Of a DNA stretch of 64,000 nt, positions 34,199-42,478 are shown in pieces. The notes under the pieces are model-generated. The model had not been told where the DNA came from. It did no database searches and saw nothing but the letters and a program-made list of their open reading frames with translations. Within the stretch, counting starts at the first letter, position 1. Each line of letters begins with the position of its first letter. Source of the stretch: Acidovorax soli (lineage in GTDB: Bacteria; Pseudomonadota; Gammaproteobacteria; Burkholderiales; Burkholderiaceae_C). Position numbers and translations under genes: made by a program. The stretch covers positions 124,001-188,000 of the forward strand of contig NZ_JACHLK010000011.1 of the NCBI RefSeq assembly GCF_014207955.1, read 5' to 3'.

Positions 34199-35395
34199 TC
34201 AGGCGGCCTCGAACAGCAGGCTGCTGTTGCTGCCGCCAAAGGCAAAGGAGTTGCTCAGCACGGCCCGGGCCGCGCGCGAAAGCTGGGTGCCCGGCGCCAC
34301 GGCGGCCAGGGCCGGCATGGCGGGGTCGGCCGCGCCGTCCCACCAGTGCACGGGCAGCTTGCCCCGCGGATTGTCCTGCAGCACATGCCAGGCCACCGCC
34401 GCCTCCAGCGCGCCGGCGGCGGCCAGGGCATGGCCGGTGAGCGGCTTGGTGGAGCTGACCGCGACCTCGGTGCCCAGCACCGCCTGCACCGCCCGGCTCT
34501 CCATGGCATCGTTGTGCGGCGTGGCCGTACCGTGCAGGTTCACATAGTCCACACCCGCTGGCTGCATGCCGGCGCGCCCCAGCGCCTGCTGCATGGCCGC
34601 AGCCGCCCCCTGGCCCGTGGGGTCGGGGGCGGACATGTGGTGCGCGTCCTGCGACTCGCCCCAGCCGGCCAGGCGCACCGGGCCGGGCTCGCGGCTCAGC
34701 ACGAAGAAGGCCGCCGCCTCGCCCAGGTTGATGCCCCGGCGGTTGGCAGACAGGGGGTTGCAGCGCTCGGCAGAGACCGCCTCCAGCGCGCTGAAGCCGC
34801 CCACGGTGAAGCGCGCCAGCGCATCCACACCCCCGGCCAGCACCACGTCGGCCATGCCCGACTGCAGCAGCCGCGCGGCCGAGGCCAGGGCCTTGGCGCC
34901 CGAGGAGCAGGCGGTAGAGATGGTGTGCGCCGGCCCGCGGATCCCGAGGTGCTGCGCCAGGAACTGGGCCACGTTGCCCATCTCCTGCACGGCATAGGCA
35001 AAGCCGGGCGGAAAGCCGCCCTGGTGCAGCAGGTGGCGCGCGGCCACCTCGCCTTCTTCGATGCCGCCCGTGCTGGTGCCCACCACCAGGGCCACGCGCG
35101 CGGCGCCGTGGCGGGCGATGGCCTGGGCTACATCGGCCTGCAGCGCCTGCACGGCACCCCAGGCCAGCGCGTTGTTGCGCGAGCGCTGGTGCACGGGTGC
35201 AAAGTCCAGCGCGGGCAGCACGGCGTCTGCCGGCAGGCAGCCCAGCGGCAGCAGGCGACCGGGGGAGTAGCGCTCCGTCCACTGCAGGGTGGCGGGATCG
35301 GTGGCGGCAAACAGGTGCGCGCGCATGGCGGCGGCGCTGAGCCCCAGCGCGCTGTGGGCCGATGCGGCGTTCAGGTAGACATGCGGGCGTGCCAT
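34199..35395 (-). CDS. apeO: Beta-ketoacyl-ACP synthase (ApeO-like)
   Basis: A 398-residue KAS-type ketosynthase. Catalytic Cys is in S-T-A-C-S-S-G, and His residues are in N-L-H-G-T-A-T-P and L-T-G-H-A-L-A. Next to the dehydratase and preceding the KR in order, this is the ApeO position, the elongating KS that pairs with the ApeC-like chain-length factor (46177). ATG 35395 overlaps the stop of the lipoprotein gene (TGATG). Confidence 0.9.
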   Translation of the reverse strand: MARPHVYLNAASAHSALGLSAAAMRAHLFAATDPATLQWTERYSPGRLLPLGCLPADAVLPALDFAPVHQRSRNNALAWGAVQALQADVAQAIARHGAARVALVVGTSTGGIEEGEVAARHLLHQGGFPPGFAYAVQEMGNVAQFLAQHLGIRGPAHTISTACSSGAKALASAARLLQSGMADVVLAGGVDALARFTVGGFSALEAVSAERCNPLSANRRGINLGEAAAFFVLSREPGPVRLAGWGESQDAHHMSAPDPTGQGAAAAMQQALGRAGMQPAGVDYVNLHGTATPHNDAMESRAVQAVLGTEVAVSSTKPLTGHALAAAGALEAAVAWHVLQDNPRGKLPVHWWDGAADPAMPALAAVAPGTQLSRAARAVLSNSFAFGGSNSSLLFEAA

Positions 35396-35979
35396 CACGA
35401 AGGCTCCTGCGCCGGGGCGCACAGTCGGGAGCCCCCGGGCGATTCGACGCGCAAGGTGAAGGCCCCCTCGGGGTAGATGATCTCGACGGCGGTGCTGCCG
35501 ACGAACTGCACGCGCACCTGCTCCCGCCCATCGCGCAACAGGCGGCGCCCGGTGGCGGAGGCCTCCACGCTCCAGGGTGGCTGCACGGCGCGCTGCACGG
35601 CCCGCGCGGGCCAGAAAGCCAGCTGCAGGTCGCTGAGTATCTGCTCGGGCGTGAGCTGCGCGGGCCAGTGGCGCGACAGCTCCTTGTGCCACTGCCAGCC
35701 GTCCCACACCATGCTGCCCACGCCCTGCCCCACCACGAAGAAGGCCAGGCGCACGGCCTCGGCATCGACCTCGAGCAGGGCTTCGAGCTGCTGCGCCGGG
35801 CGGCCGGGCAGCTCCACCGTGATGCGCTGCTGCACCGCCGCCTCGCAGCGCAGGGCGGCGGGCGCCAGGGCCAGCGGCGGGGTGCGCGCGGCCTGCGGTG
35901 CGCCCAGGGAGGCACAGCCCGCCAGCAGTGGCAGCAGCAACGCCGTGGCCGCCCAGCGGCCTGCCATGGCGGATCTCAT
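35395..35979 (-). CDS. DUF3261-type lipoprotein (ApeN-like)
   Basis: A 194-residue lipoprotein: signal peptide with lipobox L-L-A-G-C-A (Cys at about residue 21), then a beta-rich domain with Q-I-L-S-D-L-Q-L-A-F-W-P and G-S-T-A-V-E-I-I-Y-P-E-G-A-F. DUF3261 lipoproteins are regularly found in aryl polyene clusters and are thought to work with the LolA/MMPL export system at the outer membrane. ATG 35979 overlaps the stop of the FAD gene by 4 nt (ATGA). Confidence 0.85.
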   Translation of the reverse strand: MRSAMAGRWAATALLLPLLAGCASLGAPQAARTPPLALAPAALRCEAAVQQRITVELPGRPAQQLEALLEVDAEAVRLAFFVVGQGVGSMVWDGWQWHKELSRHWPAQLTPEQILSDLQLAFWPARAVQRAVQPPWSVEASATGRRLLRDGREQVRVQFVGSTAVEIIYPEGAFTLRVESPGGSRLCAPAQEPS

Positions 35980-37247
35980 GCGGGCACGCCTCCCCGCTGC
36001 AGCGGCTGCTGCCCGCGGCACAGCTCGCCCAGCACCTGCAGGCGGCGCTGCGGTTCGGCGACATAGGGGTTCTTCGCATCCCAGGCGTAGCCGGCCAGGA
36101 TGGAAGCGATCATGCGGCGGATCTCGGGGCTGTGCTGGGCGTGGAAGATCACGTCCTGGAAGCCCCCGTCGTACCAGCCCTGCACGAAGGCGCGGAAGGT
36201 GTTCATCCCGGCCTGCAGCGGCACGGCGTAGTCCTGCTGCCAGTCCACCGCCTCGCCGCGCCAGGCGCGGCCGATGCAGCGCGCAGCCAGGCTGGCCGAG
36301 GTGACGGCGATGGTCACGCCGCTGGAGAACACCGGATCGAGGAACTCACCCGCATTGCCCAGCAGGGCATAGCCCCGGCCCCACAGCGCGGTGACGTTGG
36401 CCGCGTAGCCGGTGATGGAGCGGCCCGGCGTGTCCCACACGGCGTTGCGCAGCACATGGGCCAGGCTCGGGGTCTCGGCGATGATGGCGCGCAGGCGCTC
36501 GACCTCGCTGCCCTCATAGCGCGCCAGGTACTCGGGCGTGGCCACCACGCCCTGCGAGCAGCGGCCGTTGGAGAACGGAATGGTCCAGAACCAGACTTCG
36601 TGGTGCACCGGGTGCACCGAGATCAGGATCTTGCTGCGGTCCATGTCGCCGTGGGCGATGCCATCTTCAATGTGCGTGAACAGCGCGCCGCGCACCGGGA
36701 AGTCCGAGGGGCGCTCGAGCTGCAGCATGCGCGGCAGGATGCGCGCGAAGCCGCTGGCGTCGAGCAGAAAGCGCGCGCGCACGGTGTACTCCTCGCCTTC
36801 GGGCGAAGTGACCGATACCTCGGGCTGCTCGCCCGACACGTTCACCGCCGTCACGGTGTGGCGGTAGCGCACCTGGGCACCGGCCTTGGCGGCGGCATCG
36901 GCCAGCACCTTGTCGAAGTCACCGCGCTGCACCTGGTAGGTGGTGCCCCAGCCGGGCGAGAACTTGTCGCGGAAGTCGAACTCCGTGCGCAGATTGCCCT
37001 TGGCGAAGGCCGCGCCGTTCTTGTACTGGAAGCCCGCCTCCACCACGTCCTGCAGCATGCCGGCCTCTTCGATGTAGGCCATGCTCTGGGGCAGCAGGCT
37101 TTCGCCGATGGAAAAGCGCGGAAAGCTTTCTTTCTCAATCACCAGCACCTGGCGGCCCTGCTTGCGCAGCAGGCCGGCGGCCACGGCGCCCGAGGGGCCC
37201 GCGCCCACGATCAGTACCTCGGTCTGTTCCACTCGGCGGTTTTGCAT
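35976..37247 (-). CDS. FAD-dependent oxidoreductase with flavin-halogenase motif
   Basis: A 423-residue FAD-binding protein of the geranylgeranyl-reductase/tryptophan-halogenase superfamily. The nucleotide loop is V-G-A-G-P-S-G-A-V-A (residues 14-23), then G-E-S-L-L-P, a candidate catalytic Lys in Q-Y-K-N-G-A-A-F, and W-F-W-T-I-P, which satisfies the W-x-W-x-I-P signature of flavin-dependent halogenases. Xanthomonadins are brominated, so a halogenase here would be logical, but related enzymes lacking halogenase activity exist. The gene overlaps the MMPL stop by 1 nt. Confidence 0.85.
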   Translation of the reverse strand: MQNRRVEQTEVLIVGAGPSGAVAAGLLRKQGRQVLVIEKESFPRFSIGESLLPQSMAYIEEAGMLQDVVEAGFQYKNGAAFAKGNLRTEFDFRDKFSPGWGTTYQVQRGDFDKVLADAAAKAGAQVRYRHTVTAVNVSGEQPEVSVTSPEGEEYTVRARFLLDASGFARILPRMLQLERPSDFPVRGALFTHIEDGIAHGDMDRSKILISVHPVHHEVWFWTIPFSNGRCSQGVVATPEYLARYEGSEVERLRAIIAETPSLAHVLRNAVWDTPGRSITGYAANVTALWGRGYALLGNAGEFLDPVFSSGVTIAVTSASLAARCIGRAWRGEAVDWQQDYAVPLQAGMNTFRAFVQGWYDGGFQDVIFHAQHSPEIRRMIASILAGYAWDAKNPYVAEPQRRLQVLGELCRGQQPLQRGGVPA

Positions 37248-39598
37248 CAATGTTCCTTGGAGACGGTGGGGCTGCGAAACAGCGGTGCCAGCACCAGCAC
37301 CAGCGGCAGGCCCAGCATCAGCGTGAGGCCGAAGGCCTTGAGCGCGGGCGTGGCCGACAGGCCCAGCAGCCCGAACGACAGCCAGGTGCTGCCCGCACCG
37401 ATGACCACGGCCAGCCAGGCGTGGGGGTCGTCCTCGTGCTCCTGCAAAAAGATGCCGTAGTCGATGCCCACGCCCAGGAGCAGCATGAGCGCCAGCACGT
37501 TGAACAGCTGCCAGGGTGCGCCAAACGCCGTGAGCGCGGCCACCACCGCCAGGCTGGCCAGCACGGTGGGCATCCAGGCGCGCCAGGCCTTGCGGCCAAA
37601 GCGCAGCCACAGGGCGGCCAGCACGAGCACGTGGCCCAGCAGCAGCAGCTCGGTCATGGAGATGCGGTAGCGCTGCAGCAGGGCCGAGATCTCGGCGGGC
37701 TTGTCCACCCAGGCCACGCCTTCGAGCCCCTGGGCGGCACCGGCCAGCGCGGGCAGCGACTGCAGGTCGGCCACGCCGCGCAGCATGACCAGGCTGCGGT
37801 AGCGGCCTTCGCGCTCGCCCAGCCACAGCGGGCGGGCGGCGGTCGCAATCGGCTGGGCCAGCCAGGCCTGCACGGTGAGCGGCGCGGGCGCGGGGGCATC
37901 GGCGCGGGCAAAGCTTTCGCCGAGCGCGGCGTTCACGCCCTGGTAGACGGCCTCGTGGGCGCGCGCCACCAATTGCGCATCGCTGTCCTGGCGGCGGGCC
38001 GAGGGCACCCAGTCGGACACGGCGCTGTAGCCCGCCAGCAGCTGGCGCGCGACCAGGGCGTCGAGCTTGTCCTTGAGTTCTTCTTCGCGCTGCAGCACCT
38101 GCTCGGGCGTGTCGCCCTGCACCAGGTAGAACTGCGCGGGGCTGGGCAGGCCCAGGATCTCGCCCACCTGGCGCTGCTGGGCCAGCAGGGTGGCCGAGCC
38201 GTTTTGCAGCTGGCGCACATCGTCCTGCGCGCGCAGGCCGCCCAGCAGCCACAGCGCCAGTGCCATGGCTGCGCACGCGGCCAGCGAGCCGGGCAGCGCC
38301 TGGCGCCAGCGCGGCCAGGCCATCAGGGTCTGGCCAATGCGATCGGCCACGCGGCTGTGCGGCATGGTGCCCCGGTCCAGCCAGGGGAACCAGCAGACCA
38401 CGGTGAGCATGGCGGCCGTGAGCCCCACCACCGAGAACACCGCCATCTGGCGCAGGCCCGGGAAGGCCGCGGCCCCCAGCGCCAGGTAGGCGATGGCGCT
38501 GGTGCCCAGGGCCAGCCACAGCGCCGGCATGAGCCCGCGCATCAGCCCGTGCGGGCTGCGCCCGGGCGCACCCTGGCGGCTGGCGAAGTAGTGGATGCCA
38601 TAGTCTTCGGCCACGCCCACCAGGCTGGCGCCGAACACCAGGGTCAAGAGGTGCACCTGCCCGAACAGCAGCGCTGTGGCCGACAGCGCCACCGCGCAGC
38701 CCACCAGCAGCGACACGCCCACCAGCGCCACCGGCCGCAGCGAGCGAAAGGCCAGCCAGGCCAGCAGCAGCACGCCCGCGAGCGAGCCCCAGCCGATGGT
38801 GTTGATCTCCCAGTGGGCCTGCACCGCGGCCGCCTCGGCATGCAGGGGCACGCCGGCCGTGACCATGCGGGCGCCAGGCCACTTGGCATGCACCTGACCC
38901 AGCGCGTTCTGCAGGGCGCCGTCGAGCACGGGCTCGCCCGAGAGGCGGAAGGCCGAGCCCTCCAGCGTGTACTGCAGCACGGCCCACTGCAGGCCGTCGG
39001 CCGCCACCCACAGCTCGCCATCGCGCGGGCGGGCCTGGCTTTGCGCGCCGCGCGCGGCCCACCACTGGGTCCACAGGCCCAGCGGGTCGCCCACCCAGTC
39101 GGACAGTCGGGCCTGCACGGCGGGCTGGTACAGGTCCTGCAGGGCCTTTTGCACCAGGGCCGCATCGGGCGTGCCGGCCAGCATGGCGCGCTGCTGCGGG
39201 GTGAGCAGGCGTTCGCGCCAGGGCTGGTAGAAGCCGAGCGCGGCGTCCATGGAGGTCTTTTGCGCCACGGCGTCTTCGCGCAGGCGCGCGCCGGCACCGC
39301 TGGCCAGCGACTGGCGCGGCACCTGCACGGCAGCGCGCGCGTCGGCCCACTCGGCGGCGCCGATCAGCACCACCACCTGGCGCGACATCTGGCCCACCAG
39401 TTGCTCGGTGGCCAGGGCCACGTCGGGGGCCTGCTCGTTCACAGGCAACAAGGCCATCACGTCGGTGTCGATGCCGTCGTGCTTCCAGAACTGCCACTGG
39501 TGCAGGCCCACGGCCAGCACCACCAGCAGCCAGGCCAGCGCAGCCATGCGCCAGAGCCCGCCGGGGGCGGCGTCGTGCGCGGGGGTCGCGCCCGTCAT
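37247..39598 (-). CDS. MMPL/RND-family exporter (ApeM-like)
   Basis: A 783-residue inner-membrane RND-type exporter. There are two halves, each with a hydrophobic helix bundle after a periplasmic loop (helices around residues 10-30, 245-420 and 640-770), and MMPL-like stretches G-A-S-L-V-G-V-A-E-D-Y-G and G-V-G-I-D-Y-G-I-F-L with charged residues in the membrane helices. It presumably moves the aryl polyene-lipid across the envelope with LolA and the lipoprotein (inference). It overlaps LolA by 4 nt (ATGA). Confidence 0.88.
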   Translation of the reverse strand: MTGATPAHDAAPGGLWRMAALAWLLVVLAVGLHQWQFWKHDGIDTDVMALLPVNEQAPDVALATEQLVGQMSRQVVVLIGAAEWADARAAVQVPRQSLASGAGARLREDAVAQKTSMDAALGFYQPWRERLLTPQQRAMLAGTPDAALVQKALQDLYQPAVQARLSDWVGDPLGLWTQWWAARGAQSQARPRDGELWVAADGLQWAVLQYTLEGSAFRLSGEPVLDGALQNALGQVHAKWPGARMVTAGVPLHAEAAAVQAHWEINTIGWGSLAGVLLLAWLAFRSLRPVALVGVSLLVGCAVALSATALLFGQVHLLTLVFGASLVGVAEDYGIHYFASRQGAPGRSPHGLMRGLMPALWLALGTSAIAYLALGAAAFPGLRQMAVFSVVGLTAAMLTVVCWFPWLDRGTMPHSRVADRIGQTLMAWPRWRQALPGSLAACAAMALALWLLGGLRAQDDVRQLQNGSATLLAQQRQVGEILGLPSPAQFYLVQGDTPEQVLQREEELKDKLDALVARQLLAGYSAVSDWVPSARRQDSDAQLVARAHEAVYQGVNAALGESFARADAPAPAPLTVQAWLAQPIATAARPLWLGEREGRYRSLVMLRGVADLQSLPALAGAAQGLEGVAWVDKPAEISALLQRYRISMTELLLLGHVLVLAALWLRFGRKAWRAWMPTVLASLAVVAALTAFGAPWQLFNVLALMLLLGVGIDYGIFLQEHEDDPHAWLAVVIGAGSTWLSFGLLGLSATPALKAFGLTLMLGLPLVLVLAPLFRSPTVSKEH

Positions 39599-40230
39599 TC
39601 GAACTGGGCCGCGTCCTGCGGGCGCAGGGCGTTTTCGGCCACGGGCGCGAGGATGCGGATCACACTGGCGTCACCGCGCGCCTCCTGCAGCTTCACCTCC
39701 TGCACGAACTGGCTGCCCTGCAGGTCCACCGCGCTGAGCCACTGGGCCAGCGTGGGGTCGCGCGGCACCAGGCGCAGTGACCAGCCCTTGGCTGCCACCT
39801 GCCCCGTCACCTCGAAGTGCTGGGCCAGCTCGGCCAGGTTGGCCGACATCACGGCGAACAGCATGGCGTTGACGGTGCGCAGCACGGGTTCGTCCTGCGC
39901 GCGCATCTGGGTGGTGAGCTTGCCGTCGCTGCCGCGCGACTGCAGGCTGTCGGGCCGCACCACCAGGGTGGACTCGAAGGGTTTGAGCACATGCCAGACG
40001 ATGCCCTTGCCGCGCGCCACGATGAAGTCGCCGCTGGAGCGCAGCGGCTGCTTGAAGCCCTTGACGGTTTTGAGCTGCTCGAACTCGCCACGCACCACGG
40101 GCGCATCCTGCACGCGCTGGCGCACCTGGGCCAGCAGCTCCTGCGCGCCGGGCTCGGCCGCCTGGGCGGGCAGCAGGGCCAGGGCACACAGGGCCAGGGC
40201 GAACATGCGGATCCACGGGACCATCTTCAT
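39595..40230 (-). CDS. LolA-like outer-membrane carrier protein (ApeL-like)
   Basis: A 211-residue periplasmic protein: signal peptide (residues 1-25, ending P-A-Q-A-A-E), then a LolA-type half-barrel with A-P-V-V-R-G-E-F-E-Q, W-H-V-L-K-P-F-E-S-T-L-V and an L-R-L-V-P-R-D-P-T end. LolA-like proteins in aryl polyene clusters are thought to shuttle the lipid product to the outer membrane. It overlaps the thioesterase gene by 4 nt. Confidence 0.85.
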   Translation of the reverse strand: MKMVPWIRMFALALCALALLPAQAAEPGAQELLAQVRQRVQDAPVVRGEFEQLKTVKGFKQPLRSSGDFIVARGKGIVWHVLKPFESTLVVRPDSLQSRGSDGKLTTQMRAQDEPVLRTVNAMLFAVMSANLAELAQHFEVTGQVAAKGWSLRLVPRDPTLAQWLSAVDLQGSQFVQEVKLQEARGDASVIRILAPVAENALRPQDAAQFE

Positions 40231-40667
40231 GGCGCCACCCCCAGCCGCTCCCACAGCACGGACGGGCAGACGAAGCACATGGCGCGGGTCTGCATGTCCA
40301 CCGCCACCTGGATGGTGTGGGCGCTGTTGACCTTCTGGCCCGTGGCGGCGTCGGTGATGAGGTAGTCGATGCGCAGGCGGTTCTCCCACTCGGTGATGGT
40401 GGCGCGCACCTTGAGCACCTGGCCGAAGGTGGCCGGGCGCACGTATTTGAGGCGCATGTCCACCACGGGCCAGCCGTAGCCCGATTCGCGCATGCGCGGG
40501 TAGTCGTAGTCGAATTTGGCCAGAAGTGCGCTGCGCGCCAGCTCGAGAAAGCGCACGTAGTGGCCGTGGTAGACGATCTCCATCACGTCGATGTCGTAGA
40601 ACGCGGGCGTGATCTCGATCTCGTGCGTCAGCCGCTCGCGCGAGGCCAGCTCTTTCTCAGTGGACAT
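40227..40667 (-). CDS. apeK: Thioesterase, YbgC-like hot-dog (ApeK-like)
   Basis: A 146-residue 4HBT-type thioesterase. Catalytic Asp is in F-Y-D-I-D-V-M, followed by I-V-Y-H-G-H-Y-V-R-F-L-E, typical of YbgC-type enzymes. It is likely to release the finished aryl polyene from the ACP or to edit stalled chains; ApeK is the proposed counterpart. The gene starts 39 nt downstream of the acyltransferase and overlaps the LolA gene. Confidence 0.88.
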   Translation of the reverse strand: MSTEKELASRERLTHEIEITPAFYDIDVMEIVYHGHYVRFLELARSALLAKFDYDYPRMRESGYGWPVVDMRLKYVRPATFGQVLKVRATITEWENRLRIDYLITDAATGQKVNSAHTIQVAVDMQTRAMCFVCPSVLWERLGVAP

Positions 40668-40706
40668 GCGCGGGCCTCCGGGCCGATGGGGTGGCGAAAA
40701 GGTGAA

Positions 40707-41702
40707 TCATGCGGTGTGCGCAGGGCGCGCGGGCGCGCCTTGCTCCCAAAAAGGGAAAAAGTTGAACCAGTCGTAGGGCGCCTTGCGCAGCATGCGTTCA
40801 AGCTGCTGCGCAAACAGGGTGGCGTACCCGGCCATGGCCTGGTCGCGCCGGGCACGCGGCAGCAGCACGCGCTCGGCCAGCGGCACGAATTCGACGGCAT
40901 AGCCGGCGCCCTCGTGCACGCAGCCCATGAAGAACAGCGGGCATTCGAGCACCGAGGCGAGGATGTAGGGCCCGCAGGGGAACGGTGCCCGGTGGCCGAG
41001 GAACGGGGCATGCGTGATGCGGCTTTCGCGCACGGGCACGCGGTCGCCGGCAATGGCGATGAGCTCGCCGCGTGCCACACGCTCGGCCAGCATCATGGCC
41101 GTGGCGGCGTTGAAATCGGTCACCTGCAGCAGCTGCACGCCGCTGTCGGGCGCCAGGCGCTGCAGCACGCGGTTGAAGCGCTCGGCGTGGGCCGTGTGCA
41201 CCAGGATGTTCAGGCGCAGGCCCGCGCGCCGCTCGGCCAGGGCGCGGCACAGCTCGATGCAGCCCATGTGCGCGGTGACCACCACGGCGCCCTGGCCCCG
41301 CTGTGCCAGGGCATCCAGGGCCTCGCGCCCGGTGACGGCCACGCTATCGAAGCGGTAGCGCCCGCTGAGCGCGAGCAGCTTGTCCAGGATCACCTGGGCA
41401 AACATGCGAAAGTGGCGCTGGCTCTGGCGCCAGCCCGGCATGGCGGGCCACAGGCCATGGGCGGCCTGCATGCGCTGCAGGTACTGCAGCGAGGCGCGGC
41501 GCGCCACCGGGCTCACCAGCCAGTAGTAGCCGACGATGGGGTACAGGCACAGCAGAAAGGGCCAGCGCCCGAGGAAGCGGTGCACCTGGTAGAGCAGCCA
41601 CATGCCCGCGACGAAGGTGTTCTCGCCCAGCTGCGCCCAGTGCGGGGCGGCGGGCGCGGCAGCAGCAGCCTGGGTCTGTGGCTCTGGCGCAGATGCCGTC
41701 AT
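40707..41702 (-). CDS. LpxL/HtrB-like acyltransferase
   Basis: A 331-residue membrane-associated lysophospholipid/lipid A acyltransferase-like protein. It has an N-terminal hydrophobic region, an H-x4-E motif in T-A-H-M-G-C-I-E-L, and a G-D-R-V-P-V-R stretch, both expected in LpxL-type enzymes. With the overlapping glycosyltransferase it forms the pair that makes the lipid anchor in aryl polyene clusters (often a single fused ApeJ). Coupled by ATGA to the GT gene. Confidence 0.88.
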   Translation of the reverse strand: MTASAPEPQTQAAAAAPAAPHWAQLGENTFVAGMWLLYQVHRFLGRWPFLLCLYPIVGYYWLVSPVARRASLQYLQRMQAAHGLWPAMPGWRQSQRHFRMFAQVILDKLLALSGRYRFDSVAVTGREALDALAQRGQGAVVVTAHMGCIELCRALAERRAGLRLNILVHTAHAERFNRVLQRLAPDSGVQLLQVTDFNAATAMMLAERVARGELIAIAGDRVPVRESRITHAPFLGHRAPFPCGPYILASVLECPLFFMGCVHEGAGYAVEFVPLAERVLLPRARRDQAMAGYATLFAQQLERMLRKAPYDWFNFFPFWEQGAPARPAHTA

Positions 41703-42478
41703 GCCGCCTGCCCTGCCCCGCGCCGGCCCAGCAGCTTGCGCACCAGCAGCACGGGGCTGCGCAGCAGCATGCCGCCGAACAGGCGCGTGTGCATGCCCGA
41801 GATGAGCACGTTGTCGCGCCACACGCGAAAGTGCGAGAGCCCGTCCTGCGGGTAGGTGACGGCCGTGCGCTGGGTGATGAAGGGCACGCCCTTCCAGTGC
41901 ATGCGCACGAGGATCTCGGTGTCGAACTCCATGTGCTTGCCGATGCGCGCGCCGTCCATCACGCCGATGGCATCGCGCAGCGGGTAGACGCGAAAGCCGC
42001 ACATCGAGTCTTCGATGTCCAGCGACAAGGTGTTGATCCACACCCACACATGGGTGGCGTAGCGGCCGTACAGGCGCGCCTTGGGCACGCTGGCGTCGTA
42101 GCGCGGCGCGCCGCAGACCATGGCCTCGGGCCGGGCCCGGGCGAGCGCGATGAAGGCCGGGATGTCGGCCACGGCGTGCTGGCCGTCGGCGTCGATCTGC
42201 AGCGCGTGGCTGTGGCCCGCGGCCAGCGCATGGCGCATGCCGGTCATCACGGCGCCGCCCTTGCCCTGGTTCTGCGGCAGGCGCAGCAGCGTGACCGCTG
42301 CGCCATGCTGCTGCGCCAGGGCATCGAGCACGGCGGCGCAGCCGGGTTCGGAGCCGTCGTCCACCAGGATGCAGTGCAGGCCCGCGGCGAGCACGCCCTG
42401 CACCATGGCGCCGATGGTCGTCGGGTGGTTGTAGACCGGGATGATGGCGACGGGGTTGAACGGCATGGCGGTACTCAT
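41699..42478 (-). CDS. Glycosyltransferase family 2
   Basis: A 259-residue GT-A glycosyltransferase. The typical start V-A-I-I-P-V-Y-N, V-D-D-G-S, and the D-A-D-G-Q-H metal site near residue 105 are present; no membrane helix is evident. It is coupled both to the AMP-ligase gene (ATGA) and to the acyltransferase. It probably transfers a sugar during assembly of the lipid anchor of the polyene (inference). Confidence 0.88.
   Translation of the reverse strand: MSTAMPFNPVAIIPVYNHPTTIGAMVQGVLAAGLHCILVDDGSEPGCAAVLDALAQQHGAAVTLLRLPQNQGKGGAVMTGMRHALAAGHSHALQIDADGQHAVADIPAFIALARARPEAMVCGAPRYDASVPKARLYGRYATHVWVWINTLSLDIEDSMCGFRVYPLRDAIGVMDGARIGKHMEFDTEILVRMHWKGVPFITQRTAVTYPQDGLSHFRVWRDNVLISGMHTRLFGGMLLRSPVLLVRKLLGRRGAGQAA

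Noticed and set aside
37250..40330. 1026-codon open frame on the plus strand
   Set aside because: It is antisense to the MMPL and LolA genes, which have clear families and start/stop overlaps; the reading is low-complexity.
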